NCBI GenBank assembly: GCA_038316385.1
Contig: JBBQAN010000007.1
Coordinates: 62,001 to 126,000, forward strand
DNA from: SZAS-103 sp038316385
GTDB taxonomy: Bacteria > Pseudomonadota > Gammaproteobacteria > Xanthomonadales > Xanthomonadaceae
Direction of reading: 5' to 3'
DNA: 64,000 nucleotides
Part shown: positions 16,969 through 24,463 of the stretch, in pieces
Layout of the letters: every line of letters starts with the position of its first letter
How positions within the stretch are numbered: position 1 is the first letter of the stretch
Position numbers and translations under genes: made by a program
The notes under the pieces: generated by a model
Told to the model about the DNA's origin: nothing
The model's input: the letters and a program-made list of their open reading frames with translations, nothing else
The model's database searches: none

Positions 16969-17507
16969 CGTGCAGCCTTCGTCGTCGCCAGCATCGGCAG
17001 CAATTGATTCGCGACGATGTCGTTGGTGAGCGGCCCGACATATTTCCAGCGCACAATGCCTTGCGCATCGACGAGATAGGTTTCCGGCGCACCGTAGATG
17101 CCCCAATCGATTGCCTTGCGGCCGTCCTGGTCGGCGATCACCAGTGCATACGGATCGCCGAATTGTTCGAGCCAGCGTTGGGCGTCGGTAGATTCATCTT
17201 TCAGGTTATAGCCGACGACTTTCACCACTTTGCGGGCGGTGAGTGCAGATACGACCTCGTGTTCCTCGCGGCAATTCACGCACCAACTCGCCCACACATT
17301 CAGAACGTAAGGCGCGCCGGCAAGGTCGGCGTTGCGCACGATGCTGCCGGGTTTCAACAACTCAGGCAGCGCGAAATCGGGCGCCGATTTTCCGATCAAG
17401 GGTGACGGCAAGGCTTCGCGATTTTCATGCTTGCTCAGTTCGATGCCGGCGAACAGCAGCACGCCGAGGGCGATGAAAGCAATCAATGGCAGCAGACGGC
17501 GCAACAT
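16965..17507 (-). CDS. ccmG: Thiol:disulfide oxidoreductase CcmG (DsbE)
   Basis: CcmG is the periplasmic membrane-anchored thioredoxin that keeps the haem-binding cysteines of apocytochrome c reduced. The 180-aa product has an N-terminal anchor (LLPLIAFIALGVLLFAGI), the active site WASWCVNCREEH, and the cis-proline loop YGAPETYLVDAQG that is specific to this family. It starts one base after the ccmF stop and overlaps ccmH by four bases. Confidence 0.95.
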   Translation of the reverse strand: MLRRLLPLIAFIALGVLLFAGIELSKHENREALPSPLIGKSAPDFALPELLKPGSIVRNADLAGAPYVLNVWASWCVNCREEHEVVSALTARKVVKVVGYNLKDESTDAQRWLEQFGDPYALVIADQDGRKAIDWGIYGAPETYLVDAQGIVRWKYVGPLTNDIVANQLLPMLATTKAAR

Positions 17508-17508
17508 T

Positions 17509-19431
17509 TCAGTCTGCCTCCGGCTTGCGGCGGAAGCGGCGATCGAACGCGGTGGTAAATCCGCCCAGCGCCATCAGCAACGCGCCGATCCAGATGCAGC
17601 GCACCCACGGTTTGACGTACACGCGCAACGACCAGCCGCCGTGGGCATCGGTTGCTGCGCCGAGTGCGACATACAGGTCGCGACTGATGCCGGGATTGAT
17701 CGCGGTTTCCGTCAATATCTGGCCGCCGGCGAGGTATTGACGTTTTTCCGGATGCAGGTCGGCGATGTGATTTCCGGCGCGCGAAACGCTGACGCTGCCG
17801 CGATCGGCGACATAGTTTGGGCCGGTGGTGCGCTGCACGCCATCGAAGCGGAAGTCGTAACCGCCGGCCTCGACGACGTGGCCTTGCGCAACCGCGACAT
17901 CCTTCTGCACGCTGGTGCTTTCCGTCAGCAAAACGCCGTAGAAGAACAACGCGACGCCGATGTGCGCCAGGCTCATGCCGATCATTTCTGCGGTAAATCG
18001 TTGCCCCGAGATTGCCAAGCGGCGACGCACGAACCTCAGCGTGCCGGTCAACAGCCACAGGCCGATCGCGATGCCGGCGACCGGCTTCCACCATGCATTC
18101 GGCATCATCACCAACGCGATCCCGCCGCCGATCAGCGCAAACGCCAACCACGGCAGCAGCAGTTTGATCGGTAGCGAAGCCTGTTCGCGCTGCCAGCGTG
18201 TCATCGGGCCGAATGGCAACAGCAACACCAACGGTGCCATCAGCAGCATGAACATGGTGCCGAAGTAGGGCGGGCCGACCGAGTATCGGCCGAGGTGCAG
18301 CGCGTCGGCGAACAACGGAAACAAGGTGCCGATCAGCACCATTGCGCAGGCCGTGGTCAGTAGCAGATTGTTGACGAGAATCAACGTTTCTCGCGACGCA
18401 AACACGAACGGCGCACCGTCGTCATCGCGCGGCGCACGCAGCGCATACAGCAGCAGCGATCCGCCGATCACGATGACGAGGAAGATCAGGATGAACAGCC
18501 CGCGTGCGGGATCGGCGGCAAATGAATGCACCGAAGTGATCACGCCCGAACGTACGAGAAAGGTGCCGAGCAGCGACAGCGAGAAGGCGGCGATCGCGAG
18601 CAACAGCGTCCAGCCACGGAAGCTGCCGCGTTTCTCGGTGACGGCCTGCGAATGCAGCAGCGCAGTGCCGGCAAGCCACGGCATGAAGGAAGCGTTTTCG
18701 ACCGGATCCCAGAACCACCAGCCGCCCCAGCCGAGTTCGTAATACGCCCACCACGAACCGAGCGCGATGCCGCAGGTGAGCAATCCCCACGCGATATTCG
18801 TCCATGGCCGCGACCAGCGCACCCAGCGCGCATCGACCTTGCCGTCGAGCAGCGCCGCAATCGCAAAAGCGAACGCGACGGTAAAACCCACATAACCGCT
18901 GTAGAGAATCGGCGGATGTACGATCAATCCCGGATCCTGCAACAGCGGATTCAGGTCGGCTCCTTCGATCGGCGCGGGCAGCAAGCGCGTGAACGGATTG
19001 GATGTGAGCAGGGTGAACAGCAGAAAGCCGATGCTGACCAGCCCCATCACACCGAGCACGCGTGCGATCACCGGTAAAGGCAATGCTTTGGAAAAGCGCG
19101 CGACGGCCGCTGTCCACAATGCAAGAACGAGAATCCACAGCAGCAGCGATCCCTCGTGCGCGCCCCACACCGCAGCCATGCAGTAGCCGATCGGCAACAA
19201 CGAGTTGGAGTTGTGGGCCACATAGGCGACCGAAAAGTCGTGGACGATGAAGGCATGCATCAACAACGCGAACGCGGCGGCGACGAACAGCAGTTGGCCA
19301 TAAGCCGCCGGCCGTGCGACGCGCATCCACGCCTCAATGCCGCGTTGTGCGCCAAACAACGGCAGCAGCGACTGCAAAACTGCCAGCACGAGCGCAACGA
19401 TCAGGGCGAGTTGGCCAAGTTCGGGGAGCAT
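17509..19431 (-). CDS. ccmF: Haem lyase CcmF
   Basis: CcmF is the large integral membrane protein that attaches haem to apocytochrome c with CcmH and CcmI. At 640 aa with many membrane helices it has the family's usual size. The tryptophan-rich WWD motif is clear (WGGWWFWDPVENASFMPWL), as are conserved segments such as VWGAHEGSLLLW and DPGLIVHPPILYSGYVGF that carry candidate haem-ligand His residues. It follows ccmE by 15 bp. Confidence 0.97.
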   Translation of the reverse strand: MLPELGQLALIVALVLAVLQSLLPLFGAQRGIEAWMRVARPAAYGQLLFVAAAFALLMHAFIVHDFSVAYVAHNSNSLLPIGYCMAAVWGAHEGSLLLWILVLALWTAAVARFSKALPLPVIARVLGVMGLVSIGFLLFTLLTSNPFTRLLPAPIEGADLNPLLQDPGLIVHPPILYSGYVGFTVAFAFAIAALLDGKVDARWVRWSRPWTNIAWGLLTCGIALGSWWAYYELGWGGWWFWDPVENASFMPWLAGTALLHSQAVTEKRGSFRGWTLLLAIAAFSLSLLGTFLVRSGVITSVHSFAADPARGLFILIFLVIVIGGSLLLYALRAPRDDDGAPFVFASRETLILVNNLLLTTACAMVLIGTLFPLFADALHLGRYSVGPPYFGTMFMLLMAPLVLLLPFGPMTRWQREQASLPIKLLLPWLAFALIGGGIALVMMPNAWWKPVAGIAIGLWLLTGTLRFVRRRLAISGQRFTAEMIGMSLAHIGVALFFYGVLLTESTSVQKDVAVAQGHVVEAGGYDFRFDGVQRTTGPNYVADRGSVSVSRAGNHIADLHPEKRQYLAGGQILTETAINPGISRDLYVALGAATDAHGGWSLRVYVKPWVRCIWIGALLMALGGFTTAFDRRFRRKPEAD

Positions 19432-19446
19432 GTCAGGTCGTTTCGA

Positions 19447-19905
19447 TCATCGCGGCGGTGGCGCGCAGGCGTTGTGCGGCATCGATTTGCCTTTTGCGAT
19501 GGCTTCGGCGACTTCCTTCGGCATGTAGGTTTCGTCGTGCTTGGCGAGGATCTCGTCGGCGCGAAAACCAGTCGTTGCCATGTGACCGGTCGCGATGATG
19601 CTTTGGCCTTCGCGGAACAGGTCGGGCAGGATGCCGGCGTAATACACCGGCACTTGGTGGACGCGATCGGTGACGATGAAGCGCACCGCCAGCGTGCCCT
19701 CGGTATGCCGCACGCTGCCTTCGCAGACGACGCCGCCGAGGCGAAACAGACGATCGTTGTTCGCCTGTCCCGCAGCCACATCGCTAGGCGTGAGTAGGTA
19801 GCGCACATTATGTTGCAGGGCGACGACGACGAGCGTGCCGGCGATGGCGATCGCGATCAGCACGACCATCAGAAAGCCAAGGCGACGATTGCGGGTCGGG
19901 TTCAT
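19447..19905 (-). CDS. ccmE: Haem chaperone CcmE
   Basis: CcmE carries haem covalently in the periplasm between CcmC and CcmF. The 152-aa product has one N-terminal membrane anchor (LGFLMVVLIAIAIAGTLVVV), the OB-fold core (RLGGVVCEGSVRHTEG, VYYAGILPDLFREGQSII) and the haem-binding His and adjacent Tyr in LAKHDETYMPKE. ATG 19905 was chosen because it overlaps the ccmD stop by four bases and gives the usual N-terminus; longer upstream open sequence is the ccmC/D region in another frame. Confidence 0.95.
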   Translation of the reverse strand: MNPTRNRRLGFLMVVLIAIAIAGTLVVVALQHNVRYLLTPSDVAAGQANNDRLFRLGGVVCEGSVRHTEGTLAVRFIVTDRVHQVPVYYAGILPDLFREGQSIIATGHMATTGFRADEILAKHDETYMPKEVAEAIAKGKSMPHNACAPPPR

Positions 19906-20051
19906 GCGATCTTCTTCGCTTCGGAGCGCGCGGCGCGTTGGCGAATCGCACGCAGCAACGAGCGATGTTTCAGCCACGGCGACAACCCATCCCATGCCAG
20001 TACTACGCCGAATACGGAATAAGCACCAATGATGTAGGGAAGGTACGTCAT
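19902..20051 (-). CDS. ccmD: Haem exporter subunit CcmD
   Basis: CcmD is a tiny membrane protein that helps release holo-CcmE from CcmABC. This 49-aa product has one hydrophobic helix (YLPYIIGAYSVFGVVLAWD) followed by a basic region, the usual CcmD layout. It overlaps ccmC upstream and ccmE downstream by four bases each (ATGA). The position between ccmC and ccmE is diagnostic. Confidence 0.9.
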   Translation of the reverse strand: MTYLPYIIGAYSVFGVVLAWDGLSPWLKHRSLLRAIRQRAARSEAKKIA

Positions 20052-20797
20052 CCGTGCATCTTCGCGAGATCCTGCGCCCACGCCTTGCTGGCTTCGCGCT
20101 CGACCAGCATCGTGCGAGCGCGCGAAAGCAACGAGCCGACAAACCACAACTGCATCGACGCGACTGTCGCGACCAGTGGCAGGATCATGCTCGAATCCAT
20201 TTTCGATGGACCGAGCAAGCGGATCGTCGAGCCTTGGTGCAACGAATTCCACCACTGCACCGAGTAGTGGATGATCGGCAAATTGATCAATCCGATCATT
20301 GCCAGGAAGCCTGCTGCGCGCGCGCCACGACGACGATCTTCGATGGACGCATCCAGCGCGATCACGCCGATGTAGAGGAACAGCAGCACGATTTCAGAGG
20401 TCAGGCGCGGATCCCAATCCCACCACGTGCCCCACATCGGTCGGCCCCAGATCGAGCCGGTTGCAAGCGTGATCGCGGTGAATGCGGCGCCGATTGGTGC
20501 GCATGCCATAGCGAGGATTTCGCAGAGCTTGATCCGCCAGACCAGCGCGATCCCGGCCTGCACGGCCATCGTGACGTAGATGAACAGACTCATCCACGCG
20601 CAGGGCACGTGAATGAACAAGATGCGGTAGCTGTCACCTTGCTGGTAATCGGCCGGCACCACGAACAACGCGCCCCACAGCCCGATTCCGAGCAGCAACA
20701 ACGAGGCACCGAACCACCACGGCATCCAGCGCGTTGCATAGCGATGGAAGTTCGGCGGCGAGCCAAGCTTGTTGAACCACAGGATGAGTGATTTCAT
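20048..20797 (-). CDS. ccmC: Haem exporter protein CcmC
   Basis: CcmC loads haem onto CcmE. The 249-aa membrane protein has the tryptophan-rich motif WGTWWDWDPRLTSE and conserved His residues in FIHVPCAWMS and PIIHYSVQWWNSLHQG. ATG 20797 gives the family N-terminus (FNKLGSPPNFHRYATRW); open sequence upstream overlaps the intergenic region and does not resemble CcmC. A 58-bp gap separates it from ccmB. Confidence 0.96.
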   Translation of the reverse strand: MKSLILWFNKLGSPPNFHRYATRWMPWWFGASLLLLGIGLWGALFVVPADYQQGDSYRILFIHVPCAWMSLFIYVTMAVQAGIALVWRIKLCEILAMACAPIGAAFTAITLATGSIWGRPMWGTWWDWDPRLTSEIVLLFLYIGVIALDASIEDRRRGARAAGFLAMIGLINLPIIHYSVQWWNSLHQGSTIRLLGPSKMDSSMILPLVATVASMQLWFVGSLLSRARTMLVEREASKAWAQDLAKMHG

Positions 20798-20855
20798 TAC
20801 GGTGTGCGATTCATCATTACCAAAGGCAGCACAGCGGGTGCGTTCAAGGCGGTTG

Positions 20856-21539
20856 TCATGGCAATGCGATCCGAATCGCCGCTGCGGCGGCGAGTGGAGC
20901 CAGCACGATCGCCAGCGCGAGGCCGGCCGCGAGCAATAACACAGCGCCAAGCCAATCCTGTCCTTGCGCTGCGGCCATCACGCTGCCCGCGCCGAACACC
21001 AGAACCGGCACGTACAACGGCAGTGCGAGCAGGGGCAGCAGCATACCAGAGCGGCGCATCCCGACCGTCAGCGCGGCCACCGTCGAGCCCAGCAATACCA
21101 GCAAGGGCGTGCCGACGAGTAGCGACAGCAGCAAGGGTGCGAGCAGGTGATCGGGCAGAAACAGCAGTTGCGCGAGCACCGGCACGATGAGGATGAGCGG
21201 CAGCGATCCGGTCAGCCAATGCGCGAGCATCCGGCAGCCGATCAGTAACGACAGTGGTACCGGCGCGAGCAATTGTTGTTCGAGACTGCCGTCTTCGGCA
21301 TCGCTACGGAACAGTGCGTCGAGCCCTTGCAATGAAGCAAGTAATGCGGCCACCCATATCGCGCCAGGGGCGAGCATCGCCAAGCGCGCACGTTCGCTGC
21401 CGAGCGCGAGTGGGAACATCGCGACGACGAGTACCGCGAACAACAACGGTTGCAAGGTATCGCCGCGACGAAGCCATGCCAGCTTCAAATCGCGTGTGAA
21501 CATCGCGCTGGCTGAGCTGCGCAATGTCACGTGACCCAT
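20856..21539 (-). CDS. ccmB: Haem exporter permease CcmB
   Basis: CcmB is the membrane component of the CcmAB ABC transporter that drives release of holo-CcmE. The 227-aa product has six predicted helices and the conserved stretches FPLALGSE, LLASLQGLDALFRSDAEDGSLEQQLL and LLVGTPLLVLLG. The ATG at 21539 overlaps ccmA by 13 bases. An internal ATG at 21503 (MFTRDLKLAWLRRGD) would match the E. coli N-terminus more closely, so the start is uncertain by 12 residues. Confidence 0.93.
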   Translation of the reverse strand: MGHVTLRSSASAMFTRDLKLAWLRRGDTLQPLLFAVLVVAMFPLALGSERARLAMLAPGAIWVAALLASLQGLDALFRSDAEDGSLEQQLLAPVPLSLLIGCRMLAHWLTGSLPLILIVPVLAQLLFLPDHLLAPLLLSLLVGTPLLVLLGSTVAALTVGMRRSGMLLPLLALPLYVPVLVFGAGSVMAAAQGQDWLGAVLLLAAGLALAIVLAPLAAAAAIRIALP

Positions 21540-22198
21540 GCCATCGAGTCCGCGCGGACATCGGCGTCGGCTTCGGACGCATCGGCAACAACGGCTCGAT
21601 CAAGCAACAGCGTGCGTGTCCGCACCGGCGGCGCTGCGTATGCGCCATGCGTGGTGATCAATGCGGCACCGCTCTCGCCCAGATGCTTGCTCAACAAGCG
21701 ATCGACCAAGGTGATGCCGTCGCGATCGAGGTTCGCGTAAGGCTCGTCGAGCAGCCACAGCCGCGCTGGCGACAGCATCAGGCGGGCGAGGGCGAGTCGC
21801 TTGCGCTGGCCGGCTGACAAGCGGCCTGCTGGAATGTCTTCATAACCGGCGAGCCCGACGCTGGCAAGCGCCGAGGTGGGTGATGCACCGCGACGGCAGC
21901 CATGTAACCCGACTGCGAAACGCAGATTGTCGAGCGTACCCAGATCGGCCTTGTTGCCGGAAAGATGGCCGACGAGCGCAACGCCATCGGCGGGCAGTCG
22001 CGAACGGACTTCGCCATGCCATAGCAACTTGCCATCAGCAGGCCGCAACAACCCGGCCAGAACGCGCAACAACGTGGTCTTGCCGACGCCGTTGCCGCCT
22101 GTCACCAGCAGCGCTTCGCCCGGATGCACGGTGAAATCCAGCGGCCCGAACAAAGGCTCGTCGTTGCGGTCGAAGCGCAGTCGCGCGACCGCGAGCAT
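21527..22198 (-). CDS. ccmA: Haem exporter ATP-binding protein CcmA
   Basis: CcmA is the ATPase of the CcmAB transporter and the first gene of the ccm operon. It shows Walker A (TGGNGVGKTTLLRVLAGL), the ABC signature (LSAGQRKRLALARL), Walker B with the catalytic Glu (LWLLDEP) and the switch His (ITTHGA). I place the start at ATG 22198 (MLAVARLRFDRNDEP), where the family sequence begins; the frame is open up to a TTG at 22225, which would add nine residues. Neither start has a good ribosome binding site. Confidence 0.93.
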   Translation of the reverse strand: MLAVARLRFDRNDEPLFGPLDFTVHPGEALLVTGGNGVGKTTLLRVLAGLLRPADGKLLWHGEVRSRLPADGVALVGHLSGNKADLGTLDNLRFAVGLHGCRRGASPTSALASVGLAGYEDIPAGRLSAGQRKRLALARLMLSPARLWLLDEPYANLDRDGITLVDRLLSKHLGESGAALITTHGAYAAPPVRTRTLLLDRAVVADASEADADVRADSMAWVT

Positions 22199-22355
22199 CG
22201 GAGCTGTGGTGTCGAATTGGTTCAATGAAGTTGGGTCGCAAGCAGGACGCCAATTTTAGCGGTTTGCGCGGGCACGGTCGAATATCGGGGAGACACGCGC
22301 TGTCGCGCGGTGCGATGCCACCGTAAACTGCAAGTCCCCGCAGACGCTGCGTCGC

Positions 22356-23525
22356 ATGCACGGAGTCGAACCGTTGAACAGCATCCAGACCAAATTGCCG
22401 AAGGTCGGCACGACCATCTTCACTGTCATGTCGCAGCTTGCGGTTGAACACAAAGCGGTGAATCTCGGTCAGGGCTTTCCCGATTTCGATACGCCAGCGC
22501 CGTTGGTGGAAGCGTTGGCACGCGCCGCGCGCGAAGGCAAAAACCAGTACGTGCCGATGACGGGCTTGCCGGGCTTGCGTCAGGCAATCGCCGCGAAAAC
22601 GCAGAAAATCTATGGCCGCAGCATCGATGCGGATGCTGAAATCACCGTCACCAGCGGCGGCAGCGAGGCGATCTTCGATGCCGTGCTCGCGGTGGTGCAT
22701 CCGGGCGAGGAAGTGATCGTGCTCGATCCCTGTTACGACTGCTACGAGCCAGCGATTGATCTCGCCGGCGCGCGCGCAGTGCATGTACCGCTGGACTCCA
22801 ACGACTTTTCGGTGGACTGGAACAAGGTGCGCGATGCGATCACTCCGCGCACGCGGATGCTGATGATCAACTCGCCGCACAACCCATCTGGCGCCATGCT
22901 CTCTGCCGACGACATGGGCACGCTCATTGATATTCTGCGCGGCACCGACATCGTGTTGCTGTCCGATGAAGTGTACGAGCACATCATTTATGACGGTGCG
23001 CGCCACGAATCCGTGCTGCGTTATCCTGAGCTTGCCGAGCGCAGTTTCGTGATTTCGAGTTTCGGCAAGACCTATCACTGCACCGGCTGGAAGATCGGTT
23101 ACTGCGTTGCTCCGCCTGCGCTAAGCACCGAATTTCGCAAGGTGCATCAGTACAATACCTTCTGCTCGTTCGCGCCGGCGCAGCGGGCGCTGATCGAGAT
23201 GCTGGTAAATCATCCCGAGCATCACGAAGAACTCGGTGCGTTTTACGAGCCCAAGCGCGATCAATTCCGCGTGCTGCTCTCGCGCACGAAACTCAAACCG
23301 CTGCCGGTACCGGGCGGCTATTTCCAACTTGCCGACTATTCCGCGATCAGCGATCTTCCCGATGCCGAATTCGCGCGCTGGTTGACGATCGAGCATGGAG
23401 TCACCGGCATTCCGATATCTCCGTTTTACGAAACGCCTCCGGCGGGACAGCGGCTGATACGGTTGTGTTTCGCGAAGAGTGAGGCGACGCTTGAGTCGGC
23501 GATCCAGAGACTGGAAAAGATTTGA
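22356..23525 (+). CDS. Methionine/glutamine-type aminotransferase (YbdL-like)
   Basis: A 389-aa fold type I PLP aminotransferase similar to E. coli YbdL and to kynurenine/glutamine transaminase K. It would transaminate 4-methylthio-2-oxobutanoate to methionine with glutamine or another donor. Seen are NLGQGFPDFDTP, TSGGSEAIFDAVLAV, NSPHNPSGA, SDEVYEHIIYD and the PLP lysine in SSFGKTYHCTGWKIGY. The gene is divergent from ccmA. An omega-amidase gene follows 133 bp downstream on the same strand, the partner expected when glutamine is the amino donor. Annotation as pyridoxal-dependent aminotransferase is certain; the exact substrate is inferred. Confidence 0.85.
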   Translation: MHGVEPLNSIQTKLPKVGTTIFTVMSQLAVEHKAVNLGQGFPDFDTPAPLVEALARAAREGKNQYVPMTGLPGLRQAIAAKTQKIYGRSIDADAEITVTSGGSEAIFDAVLAVVHPGEEVIVLDPCYDCYEPAIDLAGARAVHVPLDSNDFSVDWNKVRDAITPRTRMLMINSPHNPSGAMLSADDMGTLIDILRGTDIVLLSDEVYEHIIYDGARHESVLRYPELAERSFVISSFGKTYHCTGWKIGYCVAPPALSTEFRKVHQYNTFCSFAPAQRALIEMLVNHPEHHEELGAFYEPKRDQFRVLLSRTKLKPLPVPGGYFQLADYSAISDLPDAEFARWLTIEHGVTGIPISPFYETPPAGQRLIRLCFAKSEATLESAIQRLEKI

Positions 23526-23612
23526 TTTGCTTGGGAGCCATTTCTGGATGAACTCTTTCGATCACGGCTGGCAAACTGCACACCTTCGATAATAGGTAGC
23601 TCATGTCAACGA

Positions 23613-23645
23613 CACTGGATTCCCGCCTTCGTGGGAATGACGAGC
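23613..23645 (+). repeat. REP-like palindromic element
   Basis: The sequence around ATTCCCGC (23619-23626) and GTGGGAAT (23631-23638) folds into an 8-bp stem with one G-T pair and loop CTTC, inside ACTGGATTCCCGC...GGGAATGACGAG. From memory, this 'ATTCCCGCCTTCGCGGGAATGACG' type of palindrome recurs in the intergenic regions of many proteobacterial genomes. Only one copy is in this window. It lies immediately upstream of the amidase gene. Confidence 0.5.
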
Positions 23646-23658
23646 CAAGGCTGAATCA

Positions 23659-24456
23659 ATGAAAGACCTCCGCGTTTCCCTCATTCAAGGCGCGACCCGC
23701 TGGCACGATCCTGACGGCAATCGTGAGTATTACGGCGAACTCGTGGCGCCGTTGCATGGCCGCAGCGATCTGATTGTGTTGCCGGAAACCTTCACCAGCG
23801 GTTTCTCGAACGAGGCGATCCATAACGCTGAAACGATGGATGGCCCGACGGTTGCGTGGATGCTTGAACAAGCGAAAAAGCTCGATGCGGCGATCACCGG
23901 CAGCGTGCAATTGCGCACGAGTGATGGTGTCTACAATCGCCTGCTGTTCGCGACGCCCGATGGCGAAGTCGTCCATTACGACAAACGCCACTTGTTTCGA
24001 TATGCAGGCGAACACGAGCGTTACGCCGCCGGCCATGAGCGTCGCACAATCGCCTGGCGCGGTTGGCGGATCTGCCCGCTGGTCTGCTACGACCTGCGCT
24101 TCCCTGTGTTCGCGCGCAACCGCTACAACGTCGAGCGCAAGGACGAAGTCGATTACGACTTGCTGGTGTTCGTCGCCAATTGGCCGGCAATTCGCGCGTA
24201 TCCGTGGCGTACGCTGCTGCGTGCGCGTGCGATCGAAAACCTGTGCTACGTCGCTGCCGTCAACCGCGTCGGCACCGACGGAAATGGGCACGACTATGCG
24301 GGTGACAGTTCGATCATCGACTTCCTCGGACATCCGCTGAGCGAATGCGGTGATCAGCAAGTGGTTTCAACGACGACGTTGCTCGCATCCGAACTCGCCG
24401 CGCATCGCGCGCGGTTTCCGGCGATGCTGGATGCGGATGCGTTTTCGCTGGATTGA
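23659..24456 (+). CDS. Omega-amidase (YafV/Nit2-like, nitrilase superfamily)
   Basis: A 265-aa carbon-nitrogen hydrolase. The Glu-Lys-Cys triad is visible in LPETFTSGF, HYDKRHLF and PLVCYDLRFPVF. The closest known relatives are YafV and mammalian Nit2, omega-amidases that hydrolyse 2-oxoglutaramate and 2-oxosuccinamate. Glutamine-dependent transamination by the upstream gene product would generate 2-oxoglutaramate, so the pair forms a glutamine transaminase-omega-amidase module that makes transamination irreversible. The gene converges on the AsmA-like gene with only seven bases between stop codons. Confidence 0.85.
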   Translation: MKDLRVSLIQGATRWHDPDGNREYYGELVAPLHGRSDLIVLPETFTSGFSNEAIHNAETMDGPTVAWMLEQAKKLDAAITGSVQLRTSDGVYNRLLFATPDGEVVHYDKRHLFRYAGEHERYAAGHERRTIAWRGWRICPLVCYDLRFPVFARNRYNVERKDEVDYDLLVFVANWPAIRAYPWRTLLRARAIENLCYVAAVNRVGTDGNGHDYAGDSSIIDFLGHPLSECGDQQVVSTTTLLASELAAHRARFPAMLDADAFSLD

Positions 24457-24463
24457 GCTGCAT

